Source: Gemmatimonadota bacterium (GTDB lineage: Bacteria; Gemmatimonadota; Gemmatimonadetes; Gemmatimonadales; GWC2-71-9). Taken from it: DNA of 39,617 nt. Position 1 is the stretch's first letter; every line of letters begins with the position of its first letter. The notes beneath the pieces were generated by a model. The model was given only the letters and a program-made list of their open reading frames with translations, searched no databases and had not been told where the DNA came from. The stretch lies in contig QHTT01000046.1 in assembly GCA_003220935.1 (NCBI GenBank), positions 1-39,617 of the forward strand, in the 5' to 3' direction. The position numbers were made by a program, and so were the translations under genes. Positions 1 to 6,664 of this stretch are shown one piece after another.

Positions 1-7
1 AAACAGC

Positions 8-81
8 GACGGCCAGCGTTTGCCGACGCTGGCCTTCTTCGCTCCGGAGGCCGACGCTCTATCCAGCTGAGCTACTGGCGC
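8..81 (-). pseudogene. Broken tRNA-Arg (CCG), 5' half only
   Basis: On the minus strand the acceptor 5' strand (GCGCCAG), the D arm and an anticodon loop CTCCGGA (anticodon CCG, Arg) read as a normal tRNA-Arg from 81 down to about 43. After the anticodon loop the match stops: the 3' anticodon stem does not pair, there is no TTCGAAT-type T loop and no CTGGCGC acceptor strand. In its place is an 8-bp hairpin (GGCCAGCG / CGCTGGCC, positions 11-18 and 27-34). The gene is either a remnant, interrupted, or damaged by assembly at the contig edge. The end at 8 is only the nominal tRNA length. Confidence 0.55.
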
Positions 82-87
82 GTCTCG

Positions 88-165
88 GTCGGACGGACCG
101 ACCGTCTGACGGGAAGGCGACGGGCGGGTTCACCGTCCAACCGTCCGACGGTCCGACCGTCCGAC
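88..165. repeat. Octamer inverted repeat (GTCGGACN units)
   Basis: Arms at 88-111 and 142-165 match at 21 of 24 positions when one is reverse-complemented, with a 30-nt loop. The arms are made of 8-base units GTCGGACN. The right arm, extended to 134, has four such units on the minus strand. It lies between the broken tRNA-Arg and tRNA-Pro, so it would be within the tRNA transcript and could fold as a hairpin. Confidence 0.75.
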
Positions 166-169
166 AGAG

Positions 170-244
170 TCGGGGCGAGTGGATTTGAACCACCGACCTC
201 CTGGTCCCGAACCAGGCGCGCTAACCGGGCTGCGCTACGCCCCG
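170..244 (-). tRNA. tRNA-Pro (CGG)
   Basis: A complete cloverleaf can be read on the minus strand: acceptor CGGGGCG paired with CGCCCCG, D arm, anticodon loop TTCGGGA (anticodon CGG), T loop TTCAAAT and discriminator A. CCA is not encoded. It is part of the minus-strand tRNA cluster, separated from the upstream tRNA-Arg(ACG) by an oppositely oriented channel gene. Confidence 0.95.
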
Positions 245-422
245 AGCGACAAATCGCGAAGTGACGAAGAAGCTTGGCCTCTGGTGACCGAAAGCTAGAA
301 GCGCATGAAACCGAAAGGAAGCCGCCCCAGAGAGGAGGACTACTGTTTCCGCGGCGCTTGCTTGGCCGAGGGCTCCCCTTCCACCGGCGACGAGGCCCCC
401 ACGTTTCGCTAACTTCCCGGCT

Positions 423-1565
423 ATGCGATGGGTCGTTGGCGTCGTCGGGATCGCCCTCTTAGCGACCGTGCTGTGGGACGCCTTCGAGACCATCATTCTG
501 CCGCGGCGCGTCAGCGGCCGCTTCCGCCTCACCAAGTTCTTCTACCGCGCTACCTGGCGTCCCTGGCGGGCGGTCGCCCCGCTCTTGCCGCGCCGCCCGC
601 GTGATGCGTTCTTGAGTTTCTACGGCCCGCTCTCGCTGCTCCTGCTCCTGGCGCTGTGGGCGGCCGGGATCGTACTCTCCTTCGGGATGCTGCAATGGGC
701 CGCCGGCTCGGCACTCAGCATGGCAGGCGCAGGCCCCGGATTCGGCGCCGACCTCTACATGAGCGGGACCACGTTCTTCACGCTTGGCCTGGGCGACGTC
801 GTGCCCCGGACGCCGATCGCGAAGACGGTCACCGTCATCGAGTCCGGGACCGGCTTCGCGTTCTTGGCGCTCGTGATCGGGTACTTCCCCGTGATCTATC
901 AGGCGTTCTCGCGCCGCGAGATGGCGATCTCGCTGCTCGACGCGCGCGCCGGATCGCCGCCGACGGCAGGGGAGCTGCTATGGCGGTACCGCTGGGACGA
1001 GGACGGCCACGCGCTCAGCGAGCTGTTACGGGAGTGGGAGCACTGGGCCGCCGATGTGCTCGAGAGCCACCTGTCCTATCCGGCGCTCGCGTACTTCCGC
1101 TCGCAGCACTACAACCAATCGTGGCTCGGTGCGCTGACGACGATTCTCGACGCCAGCGCCCTTGTGATGGTTGGGCTCGAAGGGTCGTGCGTGGAGCAGG
1201 CGAGACTGACATTCGCGATGGCGCGCCACGCCGTAGTGGATCTCGCGCAAGTCTTCAACACGCCGCCGCGGGAGCCCGCGCAGCGGCTCTCGGACGCGGA
1301 GTTCTCCCGGCTCCAGGCACGTCTCGCCGAGGGGGGGCTCAAGCTGCGCGACGCTGGCGACGCGACGGGTGCGGCGCCGCAGCTGGCGGAGCTGCGACGC
1401 ATGTACGAGCCGTACGTCGCAGCACTGGCGCGTCACCTCGCGGTGACCCTCCCGCCCTGGGTGCGGCAGGGAGAGCGGCCGGACAACTGGCAGACGAGCG
1501 CCTGGGAAGGACCGAAGAGGCTCCCACGGCCGGGTGGCTCACCGGCGACGGACGACCACTTCTAG
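423..1565 (+). CDS. K+ channel-like membrane protein (Ion_trans_2 pore)
   Basis: A 380-residue protein that probably forms a potassium-selective or related cation pore in the inner membrane. Hydrophobic segments lie at about residues 2-24, 64-88 and 134-158. Between the second and third is a pore loop with the signature TLGLGD at 120-125, at the place of the canonical TVGYGD filter. The C-terminal ~220 residues are soluble, charged and of no domain I recognise; they may gate the pore. The filter has Leu for Val and Leu for the conserved Tyr, so strict K+ selectivity is not assured. The ATG at 423 has no clear Shine-Dalgarno sequence. The gene lies alone on the plus strand between tRNA-Pro and tRNA-Arg, both on the minus strand, and is probably transcribed from its own promoter within 245-422, where I see no convincing promoter boxes. 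Confidence 0.75.
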   Translation: MRWVVGVVGIALLATVLWDAFETIILPRRVSGRFRLTKFFYRATWRPWRAVAPLLPRRPRDAFLSFYGPLSLLLLLALWAAGIVLSFGMLQWAAGSALSMAGAGPGFGADLYMSGTTFFTLGLGDVVPRTPIAKTVTVIESGTGFAFLALVIGYFPVIYQAFSRREMAISLLDARAGSPPTAGELLWRYRWDEDGHALSELLREWEHWAADVLESHLSYPALAYFRSQHYNQSWLGALTTILDASALVMVGLEGSCVEQARLTFAMARHAVVDLAQVFNTPPREPAQRLSDAEFSRLQARLAEGGLKLRDAGDATGAAPQLAELRRMYEPYVAALARHLAVTLPPWVRQGERPDNWQTSAWEGPKRLPRPGGSPATDDHF

Positions 1566-1632
1566 CGGGAACGTGCGGGGCGCGAGGGCGGGGAGCGACA
1601 ACCGCGTATGGAACGAGCAACATTGTGTCCAA

Positions 1633-1706
1633 TGCGCCCAGGAGGACTCGAACCCCCAGCCTCTTGGTCCGTAGCCAAGCGCTCTATCCAGTTGAGCTAT
1701 GGGCGC
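1633..1706 (-). tRNA. tRNA-Arg (ACG)
   Basis: Complete minus-strand cloverleaf: acceptor GCGCCCA paired with TGGGCGC, anticodon loop CTACGGA (anticodon ACG, normally converted to ICG), T loop TTCGAGT and discriminator A. Only 14 nt separate it from tRNA-Val, so the two are surely co-transcribed. Confidence 0.96.
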
Positions 1707-1720
1707 TGTCAATTGCGCGA

Positions 1721-1794
1721 TGGGCGGTACTAGACTCGAACTAGTGACCTCCACGATGTCAACGTGGCGCTCTAACCAACTGAGCTAACCGCCC
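1721..1794 (-). tRNA. tRNA-Val (GAC)
   Basis: Complete minus-strand cloverleaf: acceptor GGGCGGT paired with ACCGCCC, anticodon loop TTGACAT (anticodon GAC), T loop TTCGAGT and discriminator A. A 36-bp-arm hairpin lies immediately upstream (1799-1884), between it and the initiator tRNA. Confidence 0.96.
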
Positions 1795-1798
1795 GGCT

Positions 1799-1884
1799 TG
1801 AACGCGGAACGCGGAAGTGGGAACGCGGAACAGGGGAATGTTGTGACACCTGTTCCGCATTCCACGTTCCGCGTTCCGCGTTCA
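1799..1884. repeat. Heptamer inverted repeat (GGAACGC units) between tRNAs
   Basis: Arms 1799-1834 and 1849-1884 are reverse complements at 32 of 36 positions, with a 14-nt loop. Each arm is built from tandem heptamers GGAACGC with a few variants. The element fills almost all the space between tRNA-Val and tRNA-fMet and would form a long stable hairpin in the precursor tRNA transcript. Elements with the same heptamer design occur at 6081-6182 and 7442-7557. Confidence 0.85.
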
Positions 1885-1886
1885 AG

Positions 1887-1960
1887 TAGCGGGGGTGGGA
1901 TTTGAACCCACGACCTCCGGGTTATGAGCCCGGCGAGCTACCAGACTGCTCCACCCCGCG
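1887..1960 (-). tRNA. Initiator tRNA-fMet (CAT)
   Basis: Minus-strand cloverleaf with anticodon loop CTCATAA (anticodon CAT). It starts CGCGGGG; the 3' acceptor strand ends CCCCGCT, which leaves a C1-U72 mismatch. An unpaired 1-72 position is the mark of bacterial initiator tRNA. The anticodon stem carries the run of G-C pairs (GGG/CCC) also expected of initiators. The T loop is TTCAAAT and the discriminator is A. Confidence 0.96.
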
Positions 1961-2004
1961 TCGGTGTTTCGTCCGCCATAGCCCTGGCCGTCAGGCCGGG
2001 CGAG

Positions 2005-2077
2005 AGCGGGAAACGGGACTCGAACCCGCGACCCCAACCTTGGCAAGGTTGTGCTCTACCAACTGAGCTATTCCCGC
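2005..2077 (-). tRNA. tRNA-Gly (GCC)
   Basis: Complete minus-strand cloverleaf: acceptor GCGGGAA paired with TTCCCGC, anticodon loop TTGCCAA (anticodon GCC), T loop TTCGAGT and discriminator U. It belongs to the same cluster as tRNA-Ala upstream and tRNA-fMet downstream. Confidence 0.96.
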
Positions 2078-2120
2078 GTGGCCGCAATTTAACGGACCCT
2101 GTACGCAGGGACCACCCTGA

Positions 2121-2212
2121 GTCGGACTGTCGGACGGTCGGACAGTCGGACCGTTGAGTCGTTTGCGGGATCGGGGCTTCCGTCCGACAGTCAGACTGTC
2201 CGACCGTCCGAC
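2121..2212. repeat. Octamer inverted repeat (GTCGGACN units) between tRNAs
   Basis: Arms 2121-2152 and 2181-2212 are reverse complements at 27 of 32 positions, with a 28-nt loop. The left arm is exactly four octamers GTCGGACN in which the eighth base is T, G, A and C in turn; the right arm reads as four similar units on the minus strand. It lies between tRNA-Ala and tRNA-Gly. The same unit forms the element at 88-165. Confidence 0.85.
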
Positions 2213-2216
2213 CCAG

Positions 2217-2289
2217 TGGAGGCGAGGGGGATCGAACCCCTGACCTCGTGAATGCCATTCACGCGCTCTCCCAACTGAGCTACGCCCCC
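2217..2289 (-). tRNA. tRNA-Ala (GGC)
   Basis: Complete minus-strand cloverleaf: acceptor GGGGGCG with CGCCTCC (one G-U pair), anticodon loop ATGGCAT (anticodon GGC), T loop TTCGATC and discriminator A. It is the first tRNA of the cluster, about 40 nt downstream of the predicted promoter. Confidence 0.96.
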
Positions 2290-2332
2290 GTTATGTTGGG
2301 CCCCCGCGAAACCGACCCGCCGGGAACACGGC

Positions 2333-2361
2333 ATCTTACCGGGACGTTCTAGGGATGTCAA
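2333..2361 (-). promoter_or_regulatory. Sigma-70 promoter of the tRNA cluster
   Basis: On the minus strand a perfect -35 box TTGACA (2361-2356) is followed by a 17-nt spacer and a -10 box TAAGAT (2338-2333). Transcription would start near 2326 and run into tRNA-Ala at 2289. The boxes and the optimal spacing fit a strong constitutive stable-RNA promoter. The site lies in the 145-nt divergent space shared with the sigma-factor gene, for which I see no equally good plus-strand promoter. Confidence 0.8.
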
Positions 2362-2434
2362 GCGTTTTCAGGCTTTTGCGTGAACTTTTTCGCCCGGTGC
2401 CGGTATCACAGGGTGAAAATCCGAGACCATCGAC

Positions 2435-3427
2435 ATGGCCAAGCACATTCGACGGAAGAAGCCGACCTCCCCCGCCCGGGCGAAGCCCCGTGCGGCCTCC
2501 CGCCCTGCGGCGGCGGTGGCCGCCGCGGTGGCCCGGGCTAAGCCCGCCAAGAAGCGCGGGCGGCGCCGGGGTCTGCTCGCGGGGCTTGGCCACCACGAAC
2601 ACGAACGCGATATCCTCGACCAGTACCTCCACGAGGTGTCGAAGACGCCCCTCCTCACGCAGAAGGAGGAGATCGCGCTCGCCCGCAAGGTCCGTGCGGG
2701 GGACCAGGAGTCGATGCAGGAGCTCGTGAAGCGTAACCTCCGCTTCGTGATCTCGGTCGCCAAGAAGTATCAGAACCGGGGCCTGCCGCTCACCGACTTG
2801 ATCGGCGAGGGGAACGTCGGGCTGCTCACGGCTGCGCGGAAGTTCGACCCCGACCCGGGCGTCAAGTTCATCTCTTACGCGGTGTGGTGGATCCGGCAGG
2901 CGATTCTGGCGGCCCTGGCGCGCCAGGGGCGCACCGTGCGCGTGCCGCTCAACCGCACGGCGGACCTGTCGCGCATCGTGCGCACGGCGGAGTACCTGCG
3001 GCAGACGTTGCGCCGCGAGCCCACCCCGGAGGAGATCGCCGACGCCACCAAGCTGTCGCTTGAGGTGGTGCAGTCCCTCGCCGCCCTCAACACGGGCGAC
3101 GTCCGGCTCGACGCCCCGCTCGATCCGGACGGCGACCGGTCGCTGATTGAGCGCTTCATTGCCGAAGACCTGCCCGACACGGAAGACCAGGCAATGGATC
3201 GCTTTCTGTCGGACGAAATCGAGTCCGCGCTGAACACGCTGCAGCGGCGCGACGCGAAGGTGCTGCGGCTGTACTTCGGGCTGGACGGCGGTCGCGAGCA
3301 TACGCTTGAGGAGATCGGCGGGATGCTCGGCGTCACGCGCGAGCGGGTGCGGCAGCTGCGGGATCGCGCGCTGAAGCGGCTGCGGGATGGCGATGTCGGG
3401 AAAGCGCTTGCCAGTTTCGCAGCCTAA
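2435..3427 (+). CDS. RNA polymerase sigma factor, sigma-70 family (RpoD/SigA-like)
   Basis: A 330-residue sigma factor that directs RNA polymerase to promoters. The first ~50 residues are an Ala/Lys/Arg-rich tail. Region 1.2 (DILDQYLHEVSKTPLLT) leads into region 2 with the core-binding and -10 recognition segments (DLIGEGNVGLL, then FISYAVWWIRQAI, about residues 128-160). Region 3 follows, and region 4 carries the -35-binding helix-turn-helix (EEIGGMLGVTRERVRQLR, about 285-315). Region 1.1 and the large non-conserved insert of E. coli RpoD are absent, so it is a short primary-type or group 2 factor; sequence alone does not separate these. The ATG at 2435 starts the basic tail. The gene is divergent from the tRNA cluster and is followed by a strong intrinsic terminator, so it is monocistronic. 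Confidence 0.93.
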   Translation: MAKHIRRKKPTSPARAKPRAASRPAAAVAAAVARAKPAKKRGRRRGLLAGLGHHEHERDILDQYLHEVSKTPLLTQKEEIALARKVRAGDQESMQELVKRNLRFVISVAKKYQNRGLPLTDLIGEGNVGLLTAARKFDPDPGVKFISYAVWWIRQAILAALARQGRTVRVPLNRTADLSRIVRTAEYLRQTLRREPTPEEIADATKLSLEVVQSLAALNTGDVRLDAPLDPDGDRSLIERFIAEDLPDTEDQAMDRFLSDEIESALNTLQRRDAKVLRLYFGLDGGREHTLEEIGGMLGVTRERVRQLRDRALKRLRDGDVGKALASFAA

Positions 3428-3445
3428 AGCGAGCAGTCGTCAGTA

Positions 3446-3561
3446 CAGTTCCAAGACGCCAAGTCACAAGCGGTTCACAGGCGAAAGTGGTCAGTGGTGA
3501 TCCCACTGGCCACTTTTTGCTGAACACCGCTTGCGACTTGGCGTCTTGAGACTGGCAACTG
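3446..3561. repeat. Nested palindrome enclosing a terminator
   Basis: This 116-nt element folds almost entirely on itself. The outer stem pairs 3453-3465 with 3535-3547 (13 bp) and 3467-3474 with 3526-3533 (8 bp); a separate inner hairpin spans 3484-3516. It fills nearly all the space between the sigma gene and mlaE. The outer arms have no obvious 7/8-base tandem units, unlike the other large hairpins here. Confidence 0.8.
3484..3518 (+). terminator. Intrinsic terminator after the sigma-factor gene
   Basis: A 14-bp stem (3484-3497 with 3503-3516, one G-U pair) with a 5-nt loop ends in a run of five T at 3514-3518. It should stop transcription from the sigma gene before mlaE, which implies a separate promoter for the mla operon. 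Confidence 0.75.
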
Positions 3562-3573
3562 TAGTTTAGCCCC

Positions 3574-4338
3574 GTGATCGCCCAACTCGGCCGAAGGACC
3601 GTCGACGCCGTCAAGGCCGTCGGCCGCTTCGGCCATTTCGTGTCCGACATGGGCCGCGCCCTCCCGGACGTGGCCACGTGGGGGGGGCTGACCGTCGTTC
3701 AGATGCGGCGCGTGGGCGTGGACTCGCTCCCGGTCGCGCTCTTCATCGCGGCGTTCACGGGCGTGGTGCTCGCCCTCCAGGCCTCTTACACCTTCACGGG
3801 GACGGTGCCGCTCTACTTCGTCGGCACCCTCGTCGGTAAGACGATGATGCTCGAGCTCGGGCCCGTCCTGGCGGGGCTCGCGCTCGCGGGCCGGGTCGGC
3901 GCCAGCATGGCGGCGGAGCTGGGCACCATGAAGGTGACCGAGCAGGTCGACGCCCTCGAGACGCTCGCCTACGATCCCCAGAGCTTCCTCGTCGTCCCGC
4001 GGGTGCTCGCCGGGACGCTCATGTTCCCGGTGATCGTGGCGCTCGCCATCCTCACGGGCATCGCGACCGGTTGGCTCGCGAGCCTCGTGCTGCTCGACCT
4101 GTCAACGCAGGAATTCCTCAAGGGCCTGAAGCTGTTCTATCGGTTCAAGGACACCTGGTTCGGCCTCTTCAAGAGCGCGACGTTCGGCTGCACCATCACG
4201 CTCGTCGGCTGCATCGTCGGGCTCGCGACGCGCGGCGGCGCGGAGGGCGTGGGCCGCAGCACGACTCGCGCCGTCGTCTACTCCGCCGTGCTACTCCTCG
4301 TGCTCGACGCGTTCTGGGCGCTGGTGCTGCTGCGATGA
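3574..4338 (+). CDS. mlaE: MlaE/YrbE-family lipid ABC transporter permease
   Basis: A 254-residue inner-membrane permease of the Mla (maintenance of lipid asymmetry) type, which moves phospholipid between the inner membrane and the periplasmic MCE protein. Several hydrophobic segments are visible (about 45-70, 80-105, 145-175, 195-215, 230-252), together with the conserved family core ELGPVLAGLALAGRVGASMA and the following ELGTMKVTEQVDAL. The length matches the family (about 250-260). The start is GTG at 3574. The stop overlaps the mlaF start (ATGA), so mlaE, mlaF and mlaD are translationally coupled. mlaB and mlaC are not in the operon. Confidence 0.95.
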   Translation: MIAQLGRRTVDAVKAVGRFGHFVSDMGRALPDVATWGGLTVVQMRRVGVDSLPVALFIAAFTGVVLALQASYTFTGTVPLYFVGTLVGKTMMLELGPVLAGLALAGRVGASMAAELGTMKVTEQVDALETLAYDPQSFLVVPRVLAGTLMFPVIVALAILTGIATGWLASLVLLDLSTQEFLKGLKLFYRFKDTWFGLFKSATFGCTITLVGCIVGLATRGGAEGVGRSTTRAVVYSAVLLLVLDAFWALVLLR

Positions 4339-5060
4339 TCCAGTTCGCGGACCTTTACAAGGCCTTCGACGGCAAGCCGGTGCTCGCGGGGGTCACGCTC
4401 GATGTGCAGGACGGCGAGACCATGGTGATCATCGGCTACTCGGGCACCGGAAAGAGCGTCGCGCTGAAGCACGTCGTCGGGCTGTTGCAGCCCGATGGCG
4501 GGGACGTCATCGTTGACGGCCGACCCGTCTCGACGCTCGACCGGGCGGAGCTGTACGGCCTGCGGCGCGAGATCGGCTTCGTGTTCCAGTTCGCAGCGCT
4601 GTTCGACTCCATGACCGTCGCCGACAACGTGGCGCTCGGGCTGCGGCGCCGCAGGTTGTCGGAAGACGAGATCGACGAGCGGGTGCGCGAAGCGCTGGCG
4701 CTCGTGGACTTGACAGGCACCGAGGACCGCCTGCCGGCCGAGCTGTCGGGCGGGATGCGCAAGCGGGTGGGCATCGCGCGCGCCATCGCCCTGCGGCCGC
4801 GCTACCTCCTCTACGACGAGCCGACTACCGGTCTCGACCCGGTGACCTCGGCGGTGATGGACCAGCTGATGGTGCGGACCCGCGAGCACCTCGGGGCGAC
4901 CGGGATCGTGGTGACCCACGACATGCGCAGCGCCTATGCCGTAGGGGACCGGATCGCCATGTTGTACGAGGGTCGGATCCGCCAGGTCGGCCCCGTCGCC
5001 GAGATCCAGCAAACGGGGGATCCTGTCGTGCGGCAGTTCATCGAGGGGCGTCCGGCATGA
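4335..5060 (+). CDS. mlaF: MlaF-type ABC transporter ATPase
   Basis: A 241-residue ATP-binding subunit that energises the MlaE permease. It has Walker A GYSGTGKS (about 34-41), the ABC signature LSGGMRKR, Walker B LLYDEPTTGLDP and the switch histidine in VVTHDM. The Met-Arg form of the signature (SGGMRKRV) is typical of the Mla/Ttg2A group rather than sugar or amino-acid importers. ATGA overlaps at both ends bind it between mlaE and mlaD. Confidence 0.96.
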   Translation: MIQFADLYKAFDGKPVLAGVTLDVQDGETMVIIGYSGTGKSVALKHVVGLLQPDGGDVIVDGRPVSTLDRAELYGLRREIGFVFQFAALFDSMTVADNVALGLRRRRLSEDEIDERVREALALVDLTGTEDRLPAELSGGMRKRVGIARAIALRPRYLLYDEPTTGLDPVTSAVMDQLMVRTREHLGATGIVVTHDMRSAYAVGDRIAMLYEGRIRQVGPVAEIQQTGDPVVRQFIEGRPA

Positions 5061-6064
5061 AGCGCGAGAACGAGTTCGCCGTCGGCGTGGTGGTGATCGC
5101 CGCCTTCGCGGTGGTGGTGGCCGGAGCGCTGTGGCTCTCGGGCGCGCATCTGGGGAAGACCGAGGCGGTCTACACGGCGCGGTTTCGTACGGTGGGCGGA
5201 CTGGGCGTGGGCGACCCCGTGGTGCTGCGGGGCGTGCGGGTCGGCCGCGTCGAGGCGATCCGCCTGGCCCCGGGAAACTGGGTCGAGGCGGACCTCAAGA
5301 TCTATTCCGGCGTCACCCCACCGGCGACGCCGGCCGTGATCGCCGCCTCCGCGTCGCTGTTCGGGGAGTGGGCTGCGACCCTCATCTCGCGCGACCCGCC
5401 CCCCGCCGACCCGAATGTGCGTCAGGCGCTGACGGAGGCGCAGGCCGCGGGCGGCGGCAAGTGGCCCGGGGCTACGCTCCCGGACATCGGCCAGCTCACG
5501 GCACAAGCGAGCCGCATCGCCACCGACATCGCCGCGGTCGCCAACCGGGTCCAGACCGCGTTCGACTCGGAGGCCGTCAACGAGCTGCGGCGCTCGATCC
5601 GGGACTTCGGCCAGATCGCCGATCGTCTGGCCCGGGTCACCAACGAGCAGGCCGACGTCATCGGATCGGTGGGGTCGAACTTGCGTCAGGGGTCGGACGT
5701 GCTCGCCAAGGCGGCGACGAGCCTGCAGGGCACGCTGGGACGGGTCGATTCCGCGACCAACCAGGGCCAGCTCGCGACCATCCTCAACAATTCCGCGGCC
5801 ACCAGCGCGAACCTCCGCTCCGCATCGCAGGACTTCCACGACCTGATGGAGTCCGCGCATAAGAACCAGGAAAGCGTGGTGCGCGTGCTCGTCGCGGCCG
5901 ACAGCGTCATGTCCCGCATCGCGAACCGCAGCGGTACGCTCGGCCTCCTCGTCTCGGACTCGACGCTCTACAAGGAGACGACTCTCACGATGATCCAGCT
6001 GCGGCAGCTGCTGTCGGACATCCAGGCGAACCCGCGCAAGTACTTCACGTTTAGCGTGTTCTAG
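5057..6064 (+). CDS. mlaD: MlaD-like MCE-domain lipid transport protein
   Basis: A 335-residue MCE protein, anchored in the inner membrane by one N-terminal helix (about residues 9-32), with the MCE domain in the periplasm (about 40-120; YTARFRTVGGLGVGDPVVLRGVRVGRV is split by the usual GDPV/VRVG turns). MCE rings form a hydrophobic channel for phospholipid. The C-terminal ~190 residues are long helices rich in Ala, Gln and Ser, likely coiled coil, making it longer than E. coli MlaD (183 aa). It is the last gene of mlaEFD. A large heptamer hairpin begins 17 nt after its stop codon. Confidence 0.93.
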   Translation: MKRENEFAVGVVVIAAFAVVVAGALWLSGAHLGKTEAVYTARFRTVGGLGVGDPVVLRGVRVGRVEAIRLAPGNWVEADLKIYSGVTPPATPAVIAASASLFGEWAATLISRDPPPADPNVRQALTEAQAAGGGKWPGATLPDIGQLTAQASRIATDIAAVANRVQTAFDSEAVNELRRSIRDFGQIADRLARVTNEQADVIGSVGSNLRQGSDVLAKAATSLQGTLGRVDSATNQGQLATILNNSAATSANLRSASQDFHDLMESAHKNQESVVRVLVAADSVMSRIANRSGTLGLLVSDSTLYKETTLTMIQLRQLLSDIQANPRKYFTFSVF

Positions 6065-6080
6065 GCCAATGCGGCAGTGT

Positions 6081-6182
6081 GAACGCGGAACGCGGAACGC
6101 GGAACGCGGAACAGAAATGGGATGTCGTGCGACGCGGAGCTGCCACCACTGTTCCGCGTTCCGACTTCCGCGTTCCGCGTTC
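6081..6182. repeat. Heptamer inverted repeat (GGAACGC units) before the Nudix gene
   Basis: Arms 6081-6114 and 6149-6182 are reverse complements at 32 of 34 positions, around a 34-nt loop. The left arm is more than four perfect heptamers GGAACGC in tandem; the right arm has one degenerate unit. The right arm ends only 5 nt before the Nudix start codon at 6188, so it takes the place where a ribosome-binding site would be. Confidence 0.9.
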
Positions 6183-6187
6183 GAAGC

Positions 6188-6664
6188 ATGAAGCGCCGCC
6201 AATCCCGGGCCACGCGCGAGACATCGGCAGGCGGGGTCGTGTTTCGGCGCGCCCCGCCCCCCGACGGCGGCCCGCCACGGTTCCTGTTGATTCGTGACTC
6301 GTACAAGAATTGGGGCTTTCCGAAGGGACACCTGGAGCGCGGCGAGCCTCCTGCCGAGGCGGCGCGCCGCGAGGTGGCCGAAGAGACGGGACTCGACGAC
6401 CTCATTCTGCACGGTCCGATCCAGGTGATCGACTGGTACTTCCGATTCCGCGGCAGGACGATCCACAAGTACTGCCACTTCTTTCTCTTCGAGTCGCGCC
6501 AGGGCGATCCGGTGCCGCAAGCCGAGGAGGGGATCACGGACTGCGCCTGGTATCCGCTGGAGGAGGCGCGGAAGACGATCTCCTATGACAACGCGCGCGG
6601 GGTACTCGAGCGGGCCGCCGAGATGGTGCAGGCGCTCGCGCCCGCCGACGGAGGACCGCCGTGA
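6188..6664 (+). CDS. Nudix hydrolase
   Basis: A 158-residue Nudix-fold pyrophosphohydrolase. The Nudix box (GX5EX7REUXEEXGU) runs from GHLERGE to REVAEETGL at about residues 42-64, with all metal-binding Glu in place. The opening (TSAGGVVFRR) and the preceding WGFPKG are typical of the diadenosine-polyphosphate/8-oxo-dGTP-type subgroup. The substrate cannot be told; house-cleaning of oxidised or dinucleotide compounds is usual. I place the start at ATG 6188, because the upstream in-frame extension would translate the heptamer hairpin. No Shine-Dalgarno is visible because the hairpin abuts the start. The stop overlaps the GTG start of the next gene. Confidence 0.93.
   Translation: MKRRQSRATRETSAGGVVFRRAPPPDGGPPRFLLIRDSYKNWGFPKGHLERGEPPAEAARREVAEETGLDDLILHGPIQVIDWYFRFRGRTIHKYCHFFLFESRQGDPVPQAEEGITDCAWYPLEEARKTISYDNARGVLERAAEMVQALAPADGGPP

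Noticed and set aside
88-2212. Octamer arrays as a CRISPR array
   Set aside because: Units are 8 nt without spacers and the arrays are inverted with respect to each other; no cas genes are present.
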